A stretch of DNA of 64,000 nt from Cryptomeria japonica (GCF_030272615.1 NC_081410.1:256789533-256853532); one strand, 5' to 3'. Shown: positions 10,469-23,043, counted from the first letter of the stretch. Translations and numbers: made by a program. The notes: generated by a model not told the origin, from the sequence alone.

Positions 10469-10702
10469 CGGGTATCCCTCAATGTTACTAAAATTTAGAG
10501 GCCTATATCTCTTAGGGATAAATATTTCTCTTGTTGGGCTTGGAATAAGTTGTTGATTATTCATTATGCCTGGGACAACATAATGACAATACATCTTCTT
10601 GATTTGACTTTACAAACTCTTATACAAAGATTACAGTTACATATTTCATGACCCTTTTTTATGACAAAGCCTATATCCCTCAAGGAAATGGGAAAGGGAT
10701 GT
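10469..10702 (-). repeat. Internal duplication of the El-1 gag start in unit B
   Basis: About 230 bp repeated directly by the sequence from 10702. It carries the El-1 gag start region (minus strand); the second copy has an open 87-codon stretch at 10564-10827 that is a chimera across the junction, not a gene. Confidence 0.75.
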
Positions 10703-11666
10703 GGGTATCCCTCAATGTTACTAAAATTTAGAGGCCTATATCTCTTAGGGACAAATATTTCTCTTATTGGGCTTGGAATAAGTTGTTGATTATTCATTAT
10801 ACCTGGGACAACATAATGACAATACATCTTCTTGATTTGAATTTACAAACTCTTATACAAAGATTATAGTTACATATTTCATGACCCTTTTTGATGACAA
10901 AGCCTTAAGTGGAAATGATACAAGAATGATTGAAAATTAGACTTAAGGACTCACTTAAATGTGCCTACTAACATCATAACACATTTTCAACATAACATGC
11001 TTTTGTATAACAAACTTCTTTGACACAAAGCAATGACTGAAAATTACAGCAAAGAAGTATGCAAGCTGAAAACTAATATTTTATCCCTTCTTACTAGTGC
11101 TTCAACACTGAATAAGGGTTCATTTTAGAACAAAACACTTTATGGTTTTCATAAAAATTTATTTAAAAGAAGAATACCTAGAAATATAGTAGCAATTGGT
11201 CACTTGCTTTTGACTAAGAAATTTTCACAAGTAGAGCTTTTCCTCCTTTGTTATCAGGTTATTTTAGGATAGAATCACCACCTCCTTGCTAATGAACACA
11301 TTTTGAATAGCTATGAGCTATTGAAATCACTTTTTCATTGTGGGTCTTCTCCAACAGTAGAGTCACATGAGTGTTTCTTCAAACATGTTGCTACAAATCC
11401 CTTTCCAAATTGAAAACCATTCAACCAAAGACTCTAGGGTAGAACTTGACAAACTTCTCTCTTAAGTTTATCCCCAATAGAGTCACCAATCTTCTGGTTG
11501 TTGTGGCTTGGATGGGGAGGCCACAAAATTCTTTGTTATGTAATGATTCCATCCAAACAATCGGAGATTCTTCCCACTTATCCATGGTAGATTCACCAAT
11601 ATGTTGGTTGTTGGGGCTCAAATGGGGAGGCCGCTAGAGTCTCTATTATTTAATGATTCTATCCTT

Positions 11667-12589
11667 TATTGGCAATTGATATTCAATTGGTTGGTTTCAC
11701 TATATTGTCATTGATGACAACCTAGTAATTTGTTTCGGCCCCATATTTTGGGTCAGTTGTGTACCAGCAGGCACTTCACAAACACTTCACTGACACCGAC
11801 AGGTTCGAAGGAATTCTTTGGTTACTGACAATGCAGACCGACATGGTTTATAATCAGGTTATCAGTATTAGAGGCCGACATCTTTTGGATCAGACATCAA
11901 CAATTGTTTTTTATATTCATGTATTTATGTTATCTAGCCGACTTGTATGCTCATATATAAATATCTTTGTAAGTCGACATAAGGCATGATAAATTGTAAA
12001 AGGTATATAGGTCAGTTGGTTAGATCATTTTTAAATATGGTATGGATGCGAATATGGATGATATATGTAATGCAAAATATATCAGGGAGATTATGTATGT
12101 GAGGAGATTTTTGTAAGGGGTATTCTACTTAAGGGTTTAGGGTTTCAGAATAGAACATACAGATCTTAAACCGGAACTGTATTTAGGCATAAAAGATGTT
12201 ATCTTTGTAGTTCAATCATTTCTCTAGATTTTAGTCTAGATTTGTATATAGTTAGTGAGGCTCCTTTTGTGATTGAGCACTATGCTCTAGGCTGTAAGCC
12301 TTCCTACAAGTGCAGGCCCCTATATTTTGTAATATCTCTTCATATGGCCAGTTGATTGATATTGTGGGTCACAAATCCTTCCATGGTTTTTACTCTTTGA
12401 GGTTTTCCACATATAATTTTGTGTGTTATGGTATCCATTAATGTGACTGGCTTATTGTTTCTTTACTTCTTTCAATTCTGTATGCATCGGTATACTGATT
12501 GGTCTATGCATTTTTTAATAAGGCTAAAATTGCTCTTTCTGGTAGAGCACTGATTCACCCCCCTCTCTCAGTGTTCTTGGATTCCAATA
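11667..12589 (+). repeat. El-2 copy B 5' LTR
   Basis: 923 bp, begins TATTGGCAATTG and ends ATTCCAATA (decayed CA end). Matches the copy A LTR throughout. Confidence 0.87.
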
Positions 12590-12591
12590 AT

Positions 12592-12603
12592 TGGTATCAG
12601 AGC
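12592..12603 (+). other. El-2 copy B primer-binding site
   Basis: TGGTATCAGAGC after the LTR, initiator Met type. Confidence 0.87.
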
Positions 12604-12639
12604 CTTGTGCCTTGGAGGAAGTTTAACAGCTTGAGGGAA

Positions 12640-13668
12640 ATGCTGAATCTGGAATCCATGGATATGGGTTTGGAAAAGCAACTTGAGATGGCACTTGAAG
12701 ATTATGATGTTGAAAGGATGAAGAACTTAAAGCTACAAGATGAATTGAATTCTGCTAAGGAATTCATTCTTGTCCTACAGGAGAGGCTATCATCTATTCA
12801 AGCTAGGAGGAAGGAACTTTTGTAAAATCAGGATGATGAAGAGAAAGATGAACTTAAGGAATAGAGTCAGAAGCTGAGTCAGGCGAACATGGTCATGAGA
12901 AATGAAATGAAAGCTATAACTATGATAATGTCTAAGGAGATTGAAGACCGAAAGAAAAAGGAAGAAAATCTTGTTGTATCTCTGAAGAAAAAAATTGAAG
13001 AATGTGGTAGGTTGGTTCATGAGAATGATATATTGCAATCCCAGAGTAATGAACAAGAGCTTGAGAGACAAATGATAATTCTAAGAGATGATCTGACTAT
13101 TGCAAGTGAGTATAAAGAAAATTCAAGATTAGTTTAGAACAACTAGATGAGTTATTGAAGAGACAAAGGCAAAATGGAGATTCCAATGGACTTGGATTTT
13201 AGCAAGGACAGAGTTACAGTACTGCAAATGAAGATCAAAACCTTAAGGCACTGGTAAGGAAGTTTAATGCTTATAAATTTAATGGTAGATGCTTTGTTTG
13301 TTATAGATTTGGTCACATGGATAGGCAATGTAGAAACAAAGCAAATCAGAACCCTGATTCTGCTCCTGGTCAATGTTCTAAATGTAATAAGTATGGTCAT
13401 AAGAAAAAAGATTGCAGAATGAATGTTAAGTATTATGCATGTGGAAAATTTGGACATATGGCTAATCAGTGCAGGTAAAGAAATTATATCAGTTTTAGCA
13501 AAGCAATTCAAAAGAACAAGATTGCATGTTATGCATATAATGAGGTTGGACATATTGCTAGATTCTATAGAAGCAGAAATCCACCAGTTGGTAATGGAGG
13601 ATCAAATGAGGAAGGAAAATAAAAGGTTAATGAAATCCAGCAAGATCATATCCAGAGATGGGTCATGA
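12640..13668 (+). pseudogene. El-2 copy B gag pseudogene
   Basis: ATG at 12640 opens a frame homologous to copy A. The first 62 codons are open (coiled-coil, Glu/Lys/Leu-rich) to a stop at 12823. A second open stretch, 12889-13137, continues the coiled coil. The knuckle array lies at about 13290-13567: CFVCYRFGHMDRQC, CSKCNKYGHKKKDC, YYACGKFGHMANQC (first Cys lost) and CYAYNEVGHIARFY (two Cys lost). Stops and at least one frameshift make it inactive. The damaged fourth knuckle is shared with copy A but not with copy D, supporting A/B duplication after that damage. Confidence 0.8.
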
Positions 13669-13989
13669 AAAATGAAGAACAATCTGCACATGGTAATGTA
13701 GTGGTTACTTATCCTGCATAGGAGGTTGCTCCTGCACCAGCAAGAAGCTCAACCGATATTTAAGGAAGATGCCTTAGGGGTAAGAAAAATTCATGAAGAT
13801 ACTGCATATGCCCTGGGTAGAGGTTCTAGAAGATGTTCCAGATATTGGAGATGCTTATCTGGCATGGAAATGTTTTATTCGGGATCCAGTATCTTCCACC
13901 GGAAGTCATCGATGTCAATGAAAGATTAGGGTTTTTCTTGGAGGATAAAAGGTTGAAACTACTTCATTTCTGATCACTTTGCATTCACA

Positions 13990-14075
13990 TCGATTCAGAG
14001 TGATTCAGAGTGATTAAGGGTGATTCAAAGTGATTAAGGGTGATTCAGAGTGATTAAGGGTCATTCATTGTGATC
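13990..14075 (+). repeat. Short minisatellite in El-2 (copy B)
   Basis: Longer version of the copy A array, with alternating GTGATTCAGA and GTGATTAAGG type repeats between gag and ORF2. Confidence 0.7.
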
Positions 14076-14167
14076 AGATATCTTCTTGAGCAATTTCACC
14101 AGCGATTGGAAGAGGTCTTTAAAGTTTTTCACCGACAACGATTCACAGGTATTTATCTTCAATCATG

Positions 14168-14282
14168 GAAGCTTGATCATCATTTGTTCCTATCTTTGTT
14201 GCAAATCTGACTGTAGTTGAGGTCAAGGACCATCCTAGGTTGATTTTCAAGCGATATCCACATGTGGCTACCTTGGACGATT
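14168..14282 (+). pseudogene. El-2 copy B ORF2 N-terminal fragment
   Basis: Starts MEA-stop as in copy A and continues FVANLTVVEVKDHP to the tandem junction. Homologous to the ORF2 start at 60758. Confidence 0.6.
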
Positions 14283-15717
14283 TGGGTATCCCTCAATGTT
14301 GCTAAAATTTAGAGGCCTATATCTCTCAGGGATAAATATTTCTCTTATTGGGCTTGGAATAAGTTGTTGATTATTCATTATGCCTAGGACAACATAATGA
14401 CAATACATCTTCTTGACTTGACTTTACAAACTCTTATACAAAGATTAAAGTTACATTTTTCATGACCCTTTTTTATGACAAAGCCTATATCCCTCAAGGA
14501 AATGGGAAAGGGATGTGGGTATCCCTCAATGTTACTTAAATTTAGAGGCCTATATCTCTCGGGGATAAATATTTCTCATATTTGGCTTCGAATAAGTTGT
14601 TGATTATTCATTATGCTTGGGACAACATAATGACAATACATCTTCTTGATTTGACTTTACAAACTCTTATACAAAGATTACAGTTACATATTTCATGACC
14701 CTTTTTTATGACAAAGCCTTAAGTGGAAATGATAGAAGAATGATTGAAAATTAGACTTAAGGACTCACTTAAATGTGCCTACTAGCATCATAATACAATT
14801 TCAACATAACATGCTTTTGCATAACAAACTTCTTTGACACAAAGCAATGACTGAAAATTACAACAAAGAAGTATGCAAGCTAAAAACTAATATTTTATCC
14901 CTTCTTACTAGTGCTTCAACACTAAATAAGGGTTCATTCTAGAACAAAACACTTTATGGTTTTCATAAAAAAATATTTAAAAGAAGAATATCTAGAAATA
15001 TAGTAGGACTTGGTCACTTGCTTTTGACTAAGAAATTTTCACAAGTAGAGCTTTTCCTCCTTTATTATCAGGTTATTTTAGGATAGAATCGCCACCTCCT
15101 TGTCGATGAACATATTTTGAATAGCTAAGAGCTATTGAAATCACTTTTTCATTATGGGTCTTCTCCAACAGTAGAGTCACATGAGTGTTTCTTCAAACAT
15201 GTTGCTACAAAACTCTTTCCAGACTGAAAACCATTCAACCAAAGACTCTAGGGCAGCACTTGACAAACTTCTCTCTTAAGTTTGTCCCCAATAGAGTCAC
15301 CAATCTTCTGGTTGTTGTGGCTTGGATGGGGAGGCCATGAAATTCTCTGTTATGTAATGATTCCATCCAAAAAATCAGAGATTCTTCCCACTTATCCATG
15401 GAAGATTCGCCAATATGTTGGTTGTTGCGGCTCAAATGGGGAGACCACTAGAGTCTCTATTATGTAATGATTCTATCCTTTATTGGCAATTGATATGCAA
15501 TCAGTTGGTTTCACTATATTGTCATTGATGGCAACCTGGTAATTTGTTCTGGCCCCATATTTTGGGTTAGTTGTGTATCGACAGGCACTTCACAGACACT
15601 TCATCAACACCAATAGGTTTAAAGGAACTCTTTGGTTACCGCCGACATGGTTTATAATCAGGTTATCGGTATTGGAGGCCGACATCTTTTGGATCCAACA
15701 TCAACAATTGTTTTTTA
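14283..15717 (+). repeat. Tandem chimeric unit C (truncated)
   Basis: Third copy of the chimeric unit: short El-1 gag-start duplication (14283-14514), El-1 leader (to 15480, ending TCCTT at 15476-15480) and the first 237 bp of the El-2 LTR. It breaks off at about 15717, where the sequence jumps to El-2 ORF2. Confidence 0.82.
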
Positions 15718-17879
15718 TGAAACACTCATGGAAGCGGTCAAACGCTAGAAGATCTGGATTGAGGAGATGGGTTATGAAGTTGATGCATAGATTCTTGATG
15801 CTTATGTATAGATGTTAATTGATGCACCGATAGATGAAACTCTCAAAACCTTTGGCATTGGTTAGTAGAAGACACAAGAGGTTGAAACTGAGTTCAATCG
15901 AAAGACAAGAGAGAAGCATGAAGGAAAGGCAAGTAAGTTTGTTGAAAAAGTTTCATAGGACATCAAAGCATTGATTGAAGTTGTCCTGGAGAAAGGCAAG
16001 AAGAGAAAAGAACCAGAAGTATTCATTGAGCCTATTGCAGTAGAGTCTAAATCTAAAGATGACACACCCTAGACATTCAAAAGGGTAAAAAGGAGGAAAA
16101 TTGAAGAAACCAAGGTAGAGGCTAAGAAGCAACCGATTAGCAAAGTCACTATCAGGTTATTGGCACATAAGAAAGAACCAAAAGAAACACCTTTAGCCCC
16201 ATCCAGTACTCGAAGAAATAAGAAGGATAAAATTGATCTGACAATTGAATCTGGTAATGTAACTATCATTCCACCAAAGACTTGTGTAAAATTAGTTGAT
16301 GAGATTACTAAAGATGGTATGTTAAAGAATGTACATTTTTATTATGAACATTTAGAAAATGATGAACAAAGAGAAGTAGAGGAAGTAATTTTGTTATATT
16401 TGGATATTTATAAGAAAGCCTTGATAGAAATTAAAAACCAAATACCGGCACAGTTGTATGATATGTTAGATGCTAGGAGACTATTGGCAATGCAAGAAGA
16501 CAAGCATATAAAGATTCAAGAGTTGTTATTTTTTTGTGTTTCTATTGCTCTAGAGGAAATGGATAAGACACTTGAGGTAGCCGATAGGAAGATCTTTAAC
16601 AACAAACATAGAATAATTAGTCTTATGTTAGGAAGAGTCAATGAAATAATCAAGGAGACCCACAAGGCATGGGTTAAGTTCTTTGAAAAGAACTATGGTT
16701 TTTATACTTCACTGGAATCTAAGACAGATACTACAGACATCTTGGTTGAAGGAAAAGGAAAGGGTATTATGGGTACTTCACCCTTAATTTTGAAAAACAG
16801 TAAGATAGTGGAAATTAAGCCCCCGGTAGATACAAATGTATAGATAAATGATGAGATATCGACAAATACAGAGAGTGTAAAGGTGGATAATGTACAAGAT
16901 ACTAATGTTGAGGACAACAGTCCTCCAGTTACAAATGTACAGGATGAGTTTACAGTCCCTAGGGAGGAACTGGTAGTTACTAAGACTGCACCAAGTGGAA
17001 AAGCCACTGGTGCAAGTATGGAAGCTATTAAGGATAAATCATCAGAGGAGAAGAAAGAGAAATCTGGCAGGGAACCAGTAATTAGTCCATCATTGTTGTC
17101 AATTGACACCTCGCAGGTTGAAAAGAAAAGCATAACCGAGATGAGTCCTACTGAACTCATGATGATGGCTGCACAGAAAATGTTGAAGGAAGGATCTATG
17201 GATAAAGGTGTTATGGATTAGTCTATCATTATTTTGCATAGACTAGTCCCAGAATGTAAGTTTGATAGAGATGCGAGCCCATCCGGAAAGCTTGAGACAA
17301 TCACAAAGCATGTTTAAAAGGATTTTCAGTCCTTACAATAGATATCAAACCGACAAGCACTGGAGAAGTTCACACAGGCAAAGAGAGGTACATTTGATCA
17401 AATGATTGAGCATGAAAGGAAGGACATTAATGATAAGTTGAAATTAATAGATAATTCTTTAAAGCAGTGTATAAATATTTACAGAGTATGTTGTAACACA
17501 GATTTTCTTACAGTTAATTTGGATAAGCGGATTAAGGAATCTCATGAGAAAATCACAGGTATAGAAAATTCTTTTGATTTTGGTTTTGGAAGCCCAAGTT
17601 TTTGCTCTTGAGAAAGAAAAAGACAAAATCATAAGGAGAGCCAGAAATCTCAGAGGTTTGGTGAGTCCTCGGTTGGATTCACTTAGTGTACATAAGATGG
17701 AGTGTATAGATCTAATTGGTAAGCCCACACCGACAGAGTTAAATGAGAAAGAGTCATTTGCCCATATGCTAAATGGACTTGTATCTATTTATGACACTTT
17801 CAAATCTGGCTGGGATACTTATCTAAAGCTTTTGGAGAAGACCTATCTAGATATTTTCAAATATATTAAGCTCCGGTAA
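15718..17879 (+). pseudogene. El-2 ORF2 pseudogene (unknown function), C-terminal two thirds
   Basis: No enzyme family is recognisable. Joined at 15717 to the LTR stub, it matches ORF2 of copy D from about 61770 (MGYEVDTQILDSYV). Open stretches are 16160-16843 (227 residues), 16883-17221 (112), 17402-17611 and 17574-17879. The first three are in one frame separated by single stops, the last is frameshifted. The protein is hydrophilic with a basic Lys/Arg-rich stretch (about 16080-16240), a helical middle part, an acidic linker and a helical C-terminus ending KYIKLR. I infer a retrotransposon accessory or gag-like protein. Plant databases hold many such retroelement-borne ORFs of unknown role, but I cannot assign a Pfam entry by eye. 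Confidence 0.6.
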
Positions 17880-18026
17880 GGTATTGTTGGGATATTCATT
17901 GTAAAGTATCTTTCATTCTTCGTCCCGGTTTGGATTTTTGGTATTCTCTCTGGAAATTTTGATGGCATTGATGTCAAATGGGGAGTGATATAGATGTGAA
18001 AAAGAAAATCAAAAAAGAGAAAAAGG
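17880..18026 (+). other. El-2 3' untranslated region, left piece
   Basis: Non-coding sequence after the ORF2 stop, cut by the copia insertion. It continues at 23044. The copia TSD AAAGG is at 18022-18026. Confidence 0.6.
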
Positions 18027-18490
18027 TGTTAGGGTTTCAAGCAGATCCAAAGCAAATATGAACTAACAATTATATGCAGATTTAAATACAAAAGATAAAG
18101 AAATAAAATAGGACATAGATAACACAGAGATTTAACGTGGTTCACCCAGAATGGGTTACGTCCACCATACACAACCGTCCAATCTTTCTTATTATCCAGC
18201 AAAAATAGTACATCAACCTTACAATGCCTTAAGCATCCCAGCCGCTTATAACATGCATTTTTAGGGCAACAAACAAAGTCGGCCTTTTTTAGGGTTTTTT
18301 TACAATGTCGGTTTTCATCAACAAAAAATGGCAAATTTTTTTTTCTTGGGGGCTGCTGCCCCCGAACCCTCGCTTTTCTCAGGGGTTGCCGCCCCCGAAC
18401 CCCTGCCTGGGGCCCAACCCAGCCCCGAACCTCGGCGAGGATACGTGCTGCGTGTACAGTACTTTGCTGATCAGTCACCATATTTCAACA
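18027..18490 (-). repeat. 3' LTR of the Tork-like copia element
   Basis: 464 bp, TGTTAGGG...TTTCAACA on the plus strand, TG...CA in both orientations. Direct repeat of 22608-23038 with an extra C/G-rich stretch near 18360-18420. Confidence 0.92.
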
Positions 18491-18626
18491 ATCTCCCACT
18501 TGGAGACTAATCAGGCTCCACACCAAACAATCTCCCACTTGGAGACTGATACTACATGACACCATTGTACATGCAACATCCGCTGGATAAAACACTAGGA
18601 CTTGACTGGTATAAATTCCACAATTA

Positions 18627-21600
18627 TCAATCAAGAAGACCAACAGAAACTGATGAAGAAATCAACTTCTCTTGTGGAACTGCCTTTGTGAACATATCGG
18701 TAGGATTCTCACTTGTGTGAATCTTCTCAAGCTGTAACTGACCCTCCTCCAAAATAGTCTGGATGAAGTGGTACCTGAGCTGATTGTGCTTTGTCCTTGA
18801 ATGAAAAGCAGAGTTCTTCGCAAGATGAATGGCACTCTGGCTATCAGTATACAATGGGCTATCCTCTTGTGTCTAACCCAATTCCTTCATAAAACATTGC
18901 AACCAAATCATCTCTTTGCTGGCTTCTGTAGCAGCAACATACTCAGCTTCAGTGGTTGAAAGTGCAACAACCTTTTGCAGCTTAGAAATCCAACTGACTG
19001 CAGTTCCCCCTATAGTAAAAACATACCCTGTAGTACTCCTCCGTGAATCAATATCACCCGCCAGATCAGAGTCAACAAATCCACTTAGAGCAGCATTAGA
19101 TCCTTTGAAACATAATGCCTTCGTAGTAGTTCCTTTCAAATACCGAAGAATCCATTTCACAGCATTCCAATGTTCCATACCCGGATTACTCATAAACTTG
19201 CTCACAACTCCCACTGCATGTGCAATATCTAGCCTTGTGCATACCATTGCATACATCAGACTGCCAATAGCTGATGAATATGGGATGTTAGACATTTTAT
19301 TAACCTCTTCCTGTGCCTTTGGGCACATCTCCTTAGTCAATTTGAAATGACTAGCCAAAAGTGTACTAACTGCTTTTGCATCCTGCATGTTAAATCTTTT
19401 CAATACCTTCTTTATATACTCACTTTGGGACAAATTCAAGGTTCTATTTTTCCTATCCCGTGTAATCCTCATACCAAGAATTTGCTTAGCTGCACCCAAA
19501 TCCTTCATAGCAAATGACTTGGCTAATTTCTGTTTAAGATCATTTATATGTTGCATGTTAGACCCAGCAACAAGCATGTCATCAACATAAAGCAACAGGA
19601 TAATATAACTACCATTATCAAATCTCTTAAAATATACACAATGATCAGAATGACATCTATGATAACCATGTTCAGCCATGAAACTATCAAATTTTAAATA
19701 CCATTGTCGGGGTGCTTGCTTTAGGCCATACAGACTTTTCTTCAACCTGCACACCAAGTTCTCCTTACCTTTGACCTCATATCCCTGTGGTTGCAACATG
19801 TAAATTTCCTCCTCCAAATCTCCATGGAGAAAAGCTGTTTTGACATTTAATTGTTCAAGATGTAAATCATCTGCAGCCACAAGACTAAGTACAGTTCTAA
19901 TTGAAGTCATTTTTACAACTGGAGAAAATATTTCATCATAATCTATACCCTTTTTCTGTGCAAAACCTTTTACCACAAGTCTGGCCTTATATCTTTTCTG
20001 ACCTCCTTCCTCCTCCTTCAGCCGATAAACCCATTTGTTAGGCAAGGCTCTTTTTTCTGCAGGTAAAGGGACTAAGTCCCAAGTCTTATTTTTCATCAAG
20101 GAGTCCATCTCCTCTTTCATGCCTAGCTGCCACTGTTGTTTGGCATCCACCTGCATTGCTTCTTCATATTCTTCTGGTTCACCAGAATCCGTTAATAAAA
20201 TAGAATATAAAGAAGGAGAAAATATTTCAGGGGGTCTACTTGTCCTCGTAGGACGTCTAACACTTGCAGGAGTTTGTGGGACAATCTGTTGTTGCTGAGC
20301 ATCAGGTACCTATGGCATTTCATTTTCAGGAATCTCATCCAACACCACATATTCTTGTTTGTCCTGTTCATGCTTCTTTTCCTGCATCTGTTCTTTATAC
20401 ATAACCTTCTCATTGAATATAACATCTCTACTTCTAATTATTTTCTTATTTTCAAAATCCCATAACCGATAGCCATATTCATCAATCCCATATCCAATGA
20501 AGGTACATTTTTGAGATTTAGCATCAAGCTTGGTTCTGTTTTCTTTATCAACATGGACAAAAGCTTCGCAACCAAAAGTTTTTAGAAAAGAATAATTTAC
20601 CTTTTTACCAGTCCATGCCTCCTCTAGAATACCACCATCCAAAGGGGTTGAAGGTCCTCTATTTATCAAATAGACAACAGTATGTACAACATTTGCCCAA
20701 AAATGTAAGGGCAATCTAGCATGCAATCTCATGCTCCTCGCACGTTCCATGATGGTCCTATTCATTCTCTCTAACACACCATTTTCCTGTGGAGTTCCTG
20801 GAACTGTCTTCTGCTTTCGAATCCCATTTAAGGAATAGTAATCTTCAAATGTTTTGCTGCAATACTCACCTCCATTATCCGATCTGAGACACTTCAACTT
20901 TTTTCCTGTCTCATTCTCAACCAAAGCTTTCCATTTCTTAAAAGTTTCAAAAACATCTGATTTTTATTTTAGGAAATATATCCATGTTTTTCTGGTTGAG
21001 TCATCAATAAAAATAACATAATAACAAGAGCCACCAAGAGATGATACCTGAGCCAGTCCCCATACATCTGAATGTACAAGCTCTAACTTCTCACTCTTCT
21101 TCTCTTTCCCAACCTTGAGAAATCTGACTCTTTTCTGTTTACCATAAACACAGTTTTCATAGAACTCTAAATCAATCTTCTTTAGTCCTGGCAATAGATT
21201 TTTGGAGTGAAGGATTTTCATCCCTTTCTCACTCATGTGCCCAAGCCTATGGTGCCACATTATCGAATATGTTCTTGCAACATTTATTGTTGTTGTCCCT
21301 GCAGTAACTTTATCTGTAGCAGCTAAGGTAGAGAAAGTGTTACCAGTACACAGATATAATGTGCCTACCTTCGCACCTTTAGCTACTACTAATGATCCTT
21401 TAGTGACCTTCCACATACTGTTTGAGAAGGTAACTATGCAACCTTCACTACCTAGTTGCCCTGCAGAAATTAAATTTCTTCTTAAATTAGGAACATGTCT
21501 TACCTCTTGCAGAAACCAGTCATTACCATTCTGCAACTTGATCTTTATCTTTCCTTTTCCAACAATTTGATAGGGCTCATCATCACCCAAATATACCTGT

Positions 21601-22556
21601 CTAAAATCACCTTGAACATAATCTAGAAAATATTTTCTATGGGGTGTAGCATGAAATGAAGCCCCAGAATCTATTACCCAGGAATCATTAACATTATCCA
21701 AACATAAGATTAAAGCATCTTGTAAAGTATTACTTGCAATATTAGCTTCTTTACTATCATTTTCATTTTTGTCTCCTTCTTTGTTTTTCCGGGACCAACA
21801 GTCTTTCTTTAGATGACCAGGCTTTCCGCAGTACCAGCAATCTTTCTTTCCTCTAGATTGAGAGCATCCTTTCTTTGACTTCCCTCATGACTTCTCATTC
21901 CCAGGGCCTCTTTCCTTTGATCTTCCTCTATTCTCCACATTCAAAACACTACCCGATGATGTTGGAGTCTCACCTGTGCTTTTCCTTCGCATTTCCTCGC
22001 TTAGGATAACACCAACAATATCATCAAATACCAAAGTATTTTTACTAGAGACAGAGTTACTTACAGCCATAACCAAGCTATTCCAGCTTTCTGGCAAAGA
22101 ACATAAAATCAAGAGAGCCCTAACCTCTTCTGCAAAGGTAATTTTTACCAAAGACAATTGACTGGTAATTGTATTAAATTCATTTAAGTGCTCCGCTATA
22201 GATCCTCCCTCACTCATTTTCAAATTAAACAAACGCTTCATATGAAATACCTTATTCAAAGCCAAGGGTTTCTCATACAGCTTAGCCAATGTTGCCATCA
22301 AATCTACAGTCATTTTTGCTTCTGTTATATTGAATGCTACAGACGACGCAAGGCACAATTGAATGGATCCCAGTGCCTTTCTATCTAAAATGTCCCACTC
22401 TTCATCTGATATTGTGGTCGGTTTCTTTGCCTTTCCTTCCAATGGCCGCCACAAATCCTTTTGATATAGGTAATCCTCCATCTGCATTTTCCATAACTGA
22501 TAATTCTGGCCGTTAAACTTTTTGACCTTGAATTTGGAATCCTCCATTGCTCCCAC
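18627..22556 (-). pseudogene. Copia gag-pol polyprotein, single frame with four stops
   Basis: Start at 22556 ([19 protein letters not shown]). All open stretches (22556-21885, 21701-20964, 20924-20310, 20156-18873, 18854-18627) lie in one frame, about 1309 codons, normal for Ty1/copia. Domains in order: gag (UBN2 type), CCHC knuckle CWYCGKPGHLKKDC (21798-21839), protease DSGA, integrase zinc region (HHRLGHMSEKG) and core with SDVWG and SDNGGEY...ENGVLERMNRT, RT with VKGFAQKKGIDYDEIFSPV and YVDDM, and RNase H (GYVFTIGGTAVSWISKLQ, STTEAEYVA). In-frame stops are at 21885 (TGA), 20964 (TAA), 20310 (TAG) and 18873 (TAG). Each could be a CGA, CAA or CAG codon after C-to-T change. The RT motif reads LNVKTAFLHG where family members have LDVKTAFLHG, so a catalytic Asp is Asn (19845-19847). 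Confidence 0.93.
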
Positions 22557-22593
22557 TCAAATCTGAAAGTCCTACCAATTTATAGAAAACCTC

Positions 22594-22605
22594 GCTCTGA
22601 TACCA
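22594..22605 (-). other. Copia primer-binding site (tRNA-iMet)
   Basis: Minus strand TGGTATCAGAGC two bases inside the 5' LTR end. Confidence 0.9.
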
Positions 22606-22607
22606 AT

Positions 22608-23038
22608 TGTTAGGGTTTCAAGTAGATCCGAAGCAAATATGAACTACCAATTATATGCAGATTTAAATACAAAAGATAAAGAAATAAAACAGGACACAGA
22701 TAACACAAATATTTAACGTGGTTCACCCAGAATGGGTTACGTCCACCATACACAGCCGTCCAATCTTTCTTATTATCCAGCAAAAACAGTACATCAACCT
22801 TACAATGCCTTAAGCATCCCAGCCACTTATAACATGCGTTTTTAGGGCAACAAACAAAGTCGGCCTTTTTTAGGGTTTTTTTACAATGTCGGTTTTCATC
22901 AACAAAAAACGGCAAAAAAAATTTTCTCGAGGGCTGCCGCCCCTGAACCCCTGCCCAGGGCCCAACCCGGCCCTGGACCCCGACAAGGATACGGGCTGAG
23001 TGTACAATACTTTGCTGATCAGTCGCCATATTTCAACA
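22608..23038 (-). repeat. 5' LTR of the Tork-like copia element
   Basis: 431 bp, pairs with 18027-18490. It lacks part of the C-rich stretch of the 3' LTR. Confidence 0.92.
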
Positions 23039-23043
23039 AAAGG

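Larger units (their letters stand above)
10469..14282 (+). repeat. Tandem chimeric unit B
   Basis: Second copy of unit A. It starts with an additional internal duplication of about 230 bp (10469-10702) of the El-1 gag start, then repeats the El-1 leader and El-2 5' half. The same extra duplication opens unit C (14283-14514), so it arose before the last amplification step. Confidence 0.85.
11667..14282 (+). mobile_element. El-2 copy B (5' part only)
   Basis: Same layout as copy A: TCCTT at 11662-11666, LTR, primer site, gag, ORF2 start, cut at the junction near 14282. Confidence 0.8.
18027..23038 (-). mobile_element. Tork/Tnt1-like Ty1/copia retrotransposon, complete but mutated
   Basis: 5012-bp element on the minus strand. 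LTRs 18027-18490 and 22608-23038, 5-bp target duplication AAAGG (18022-18026 and 23039-23043), iMet primer site at 22594-22605, purine-rich tract next to the 3' LTR (minus CAAGTGGGAGAT, 18491-18502). One reading frame encodes gag, protease, integrase, RT and RNase H in copia order. The motif set is close to Tnt1 (WVIDSGASFHATP, GTLYLCTGN). Confidence 0.94.
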
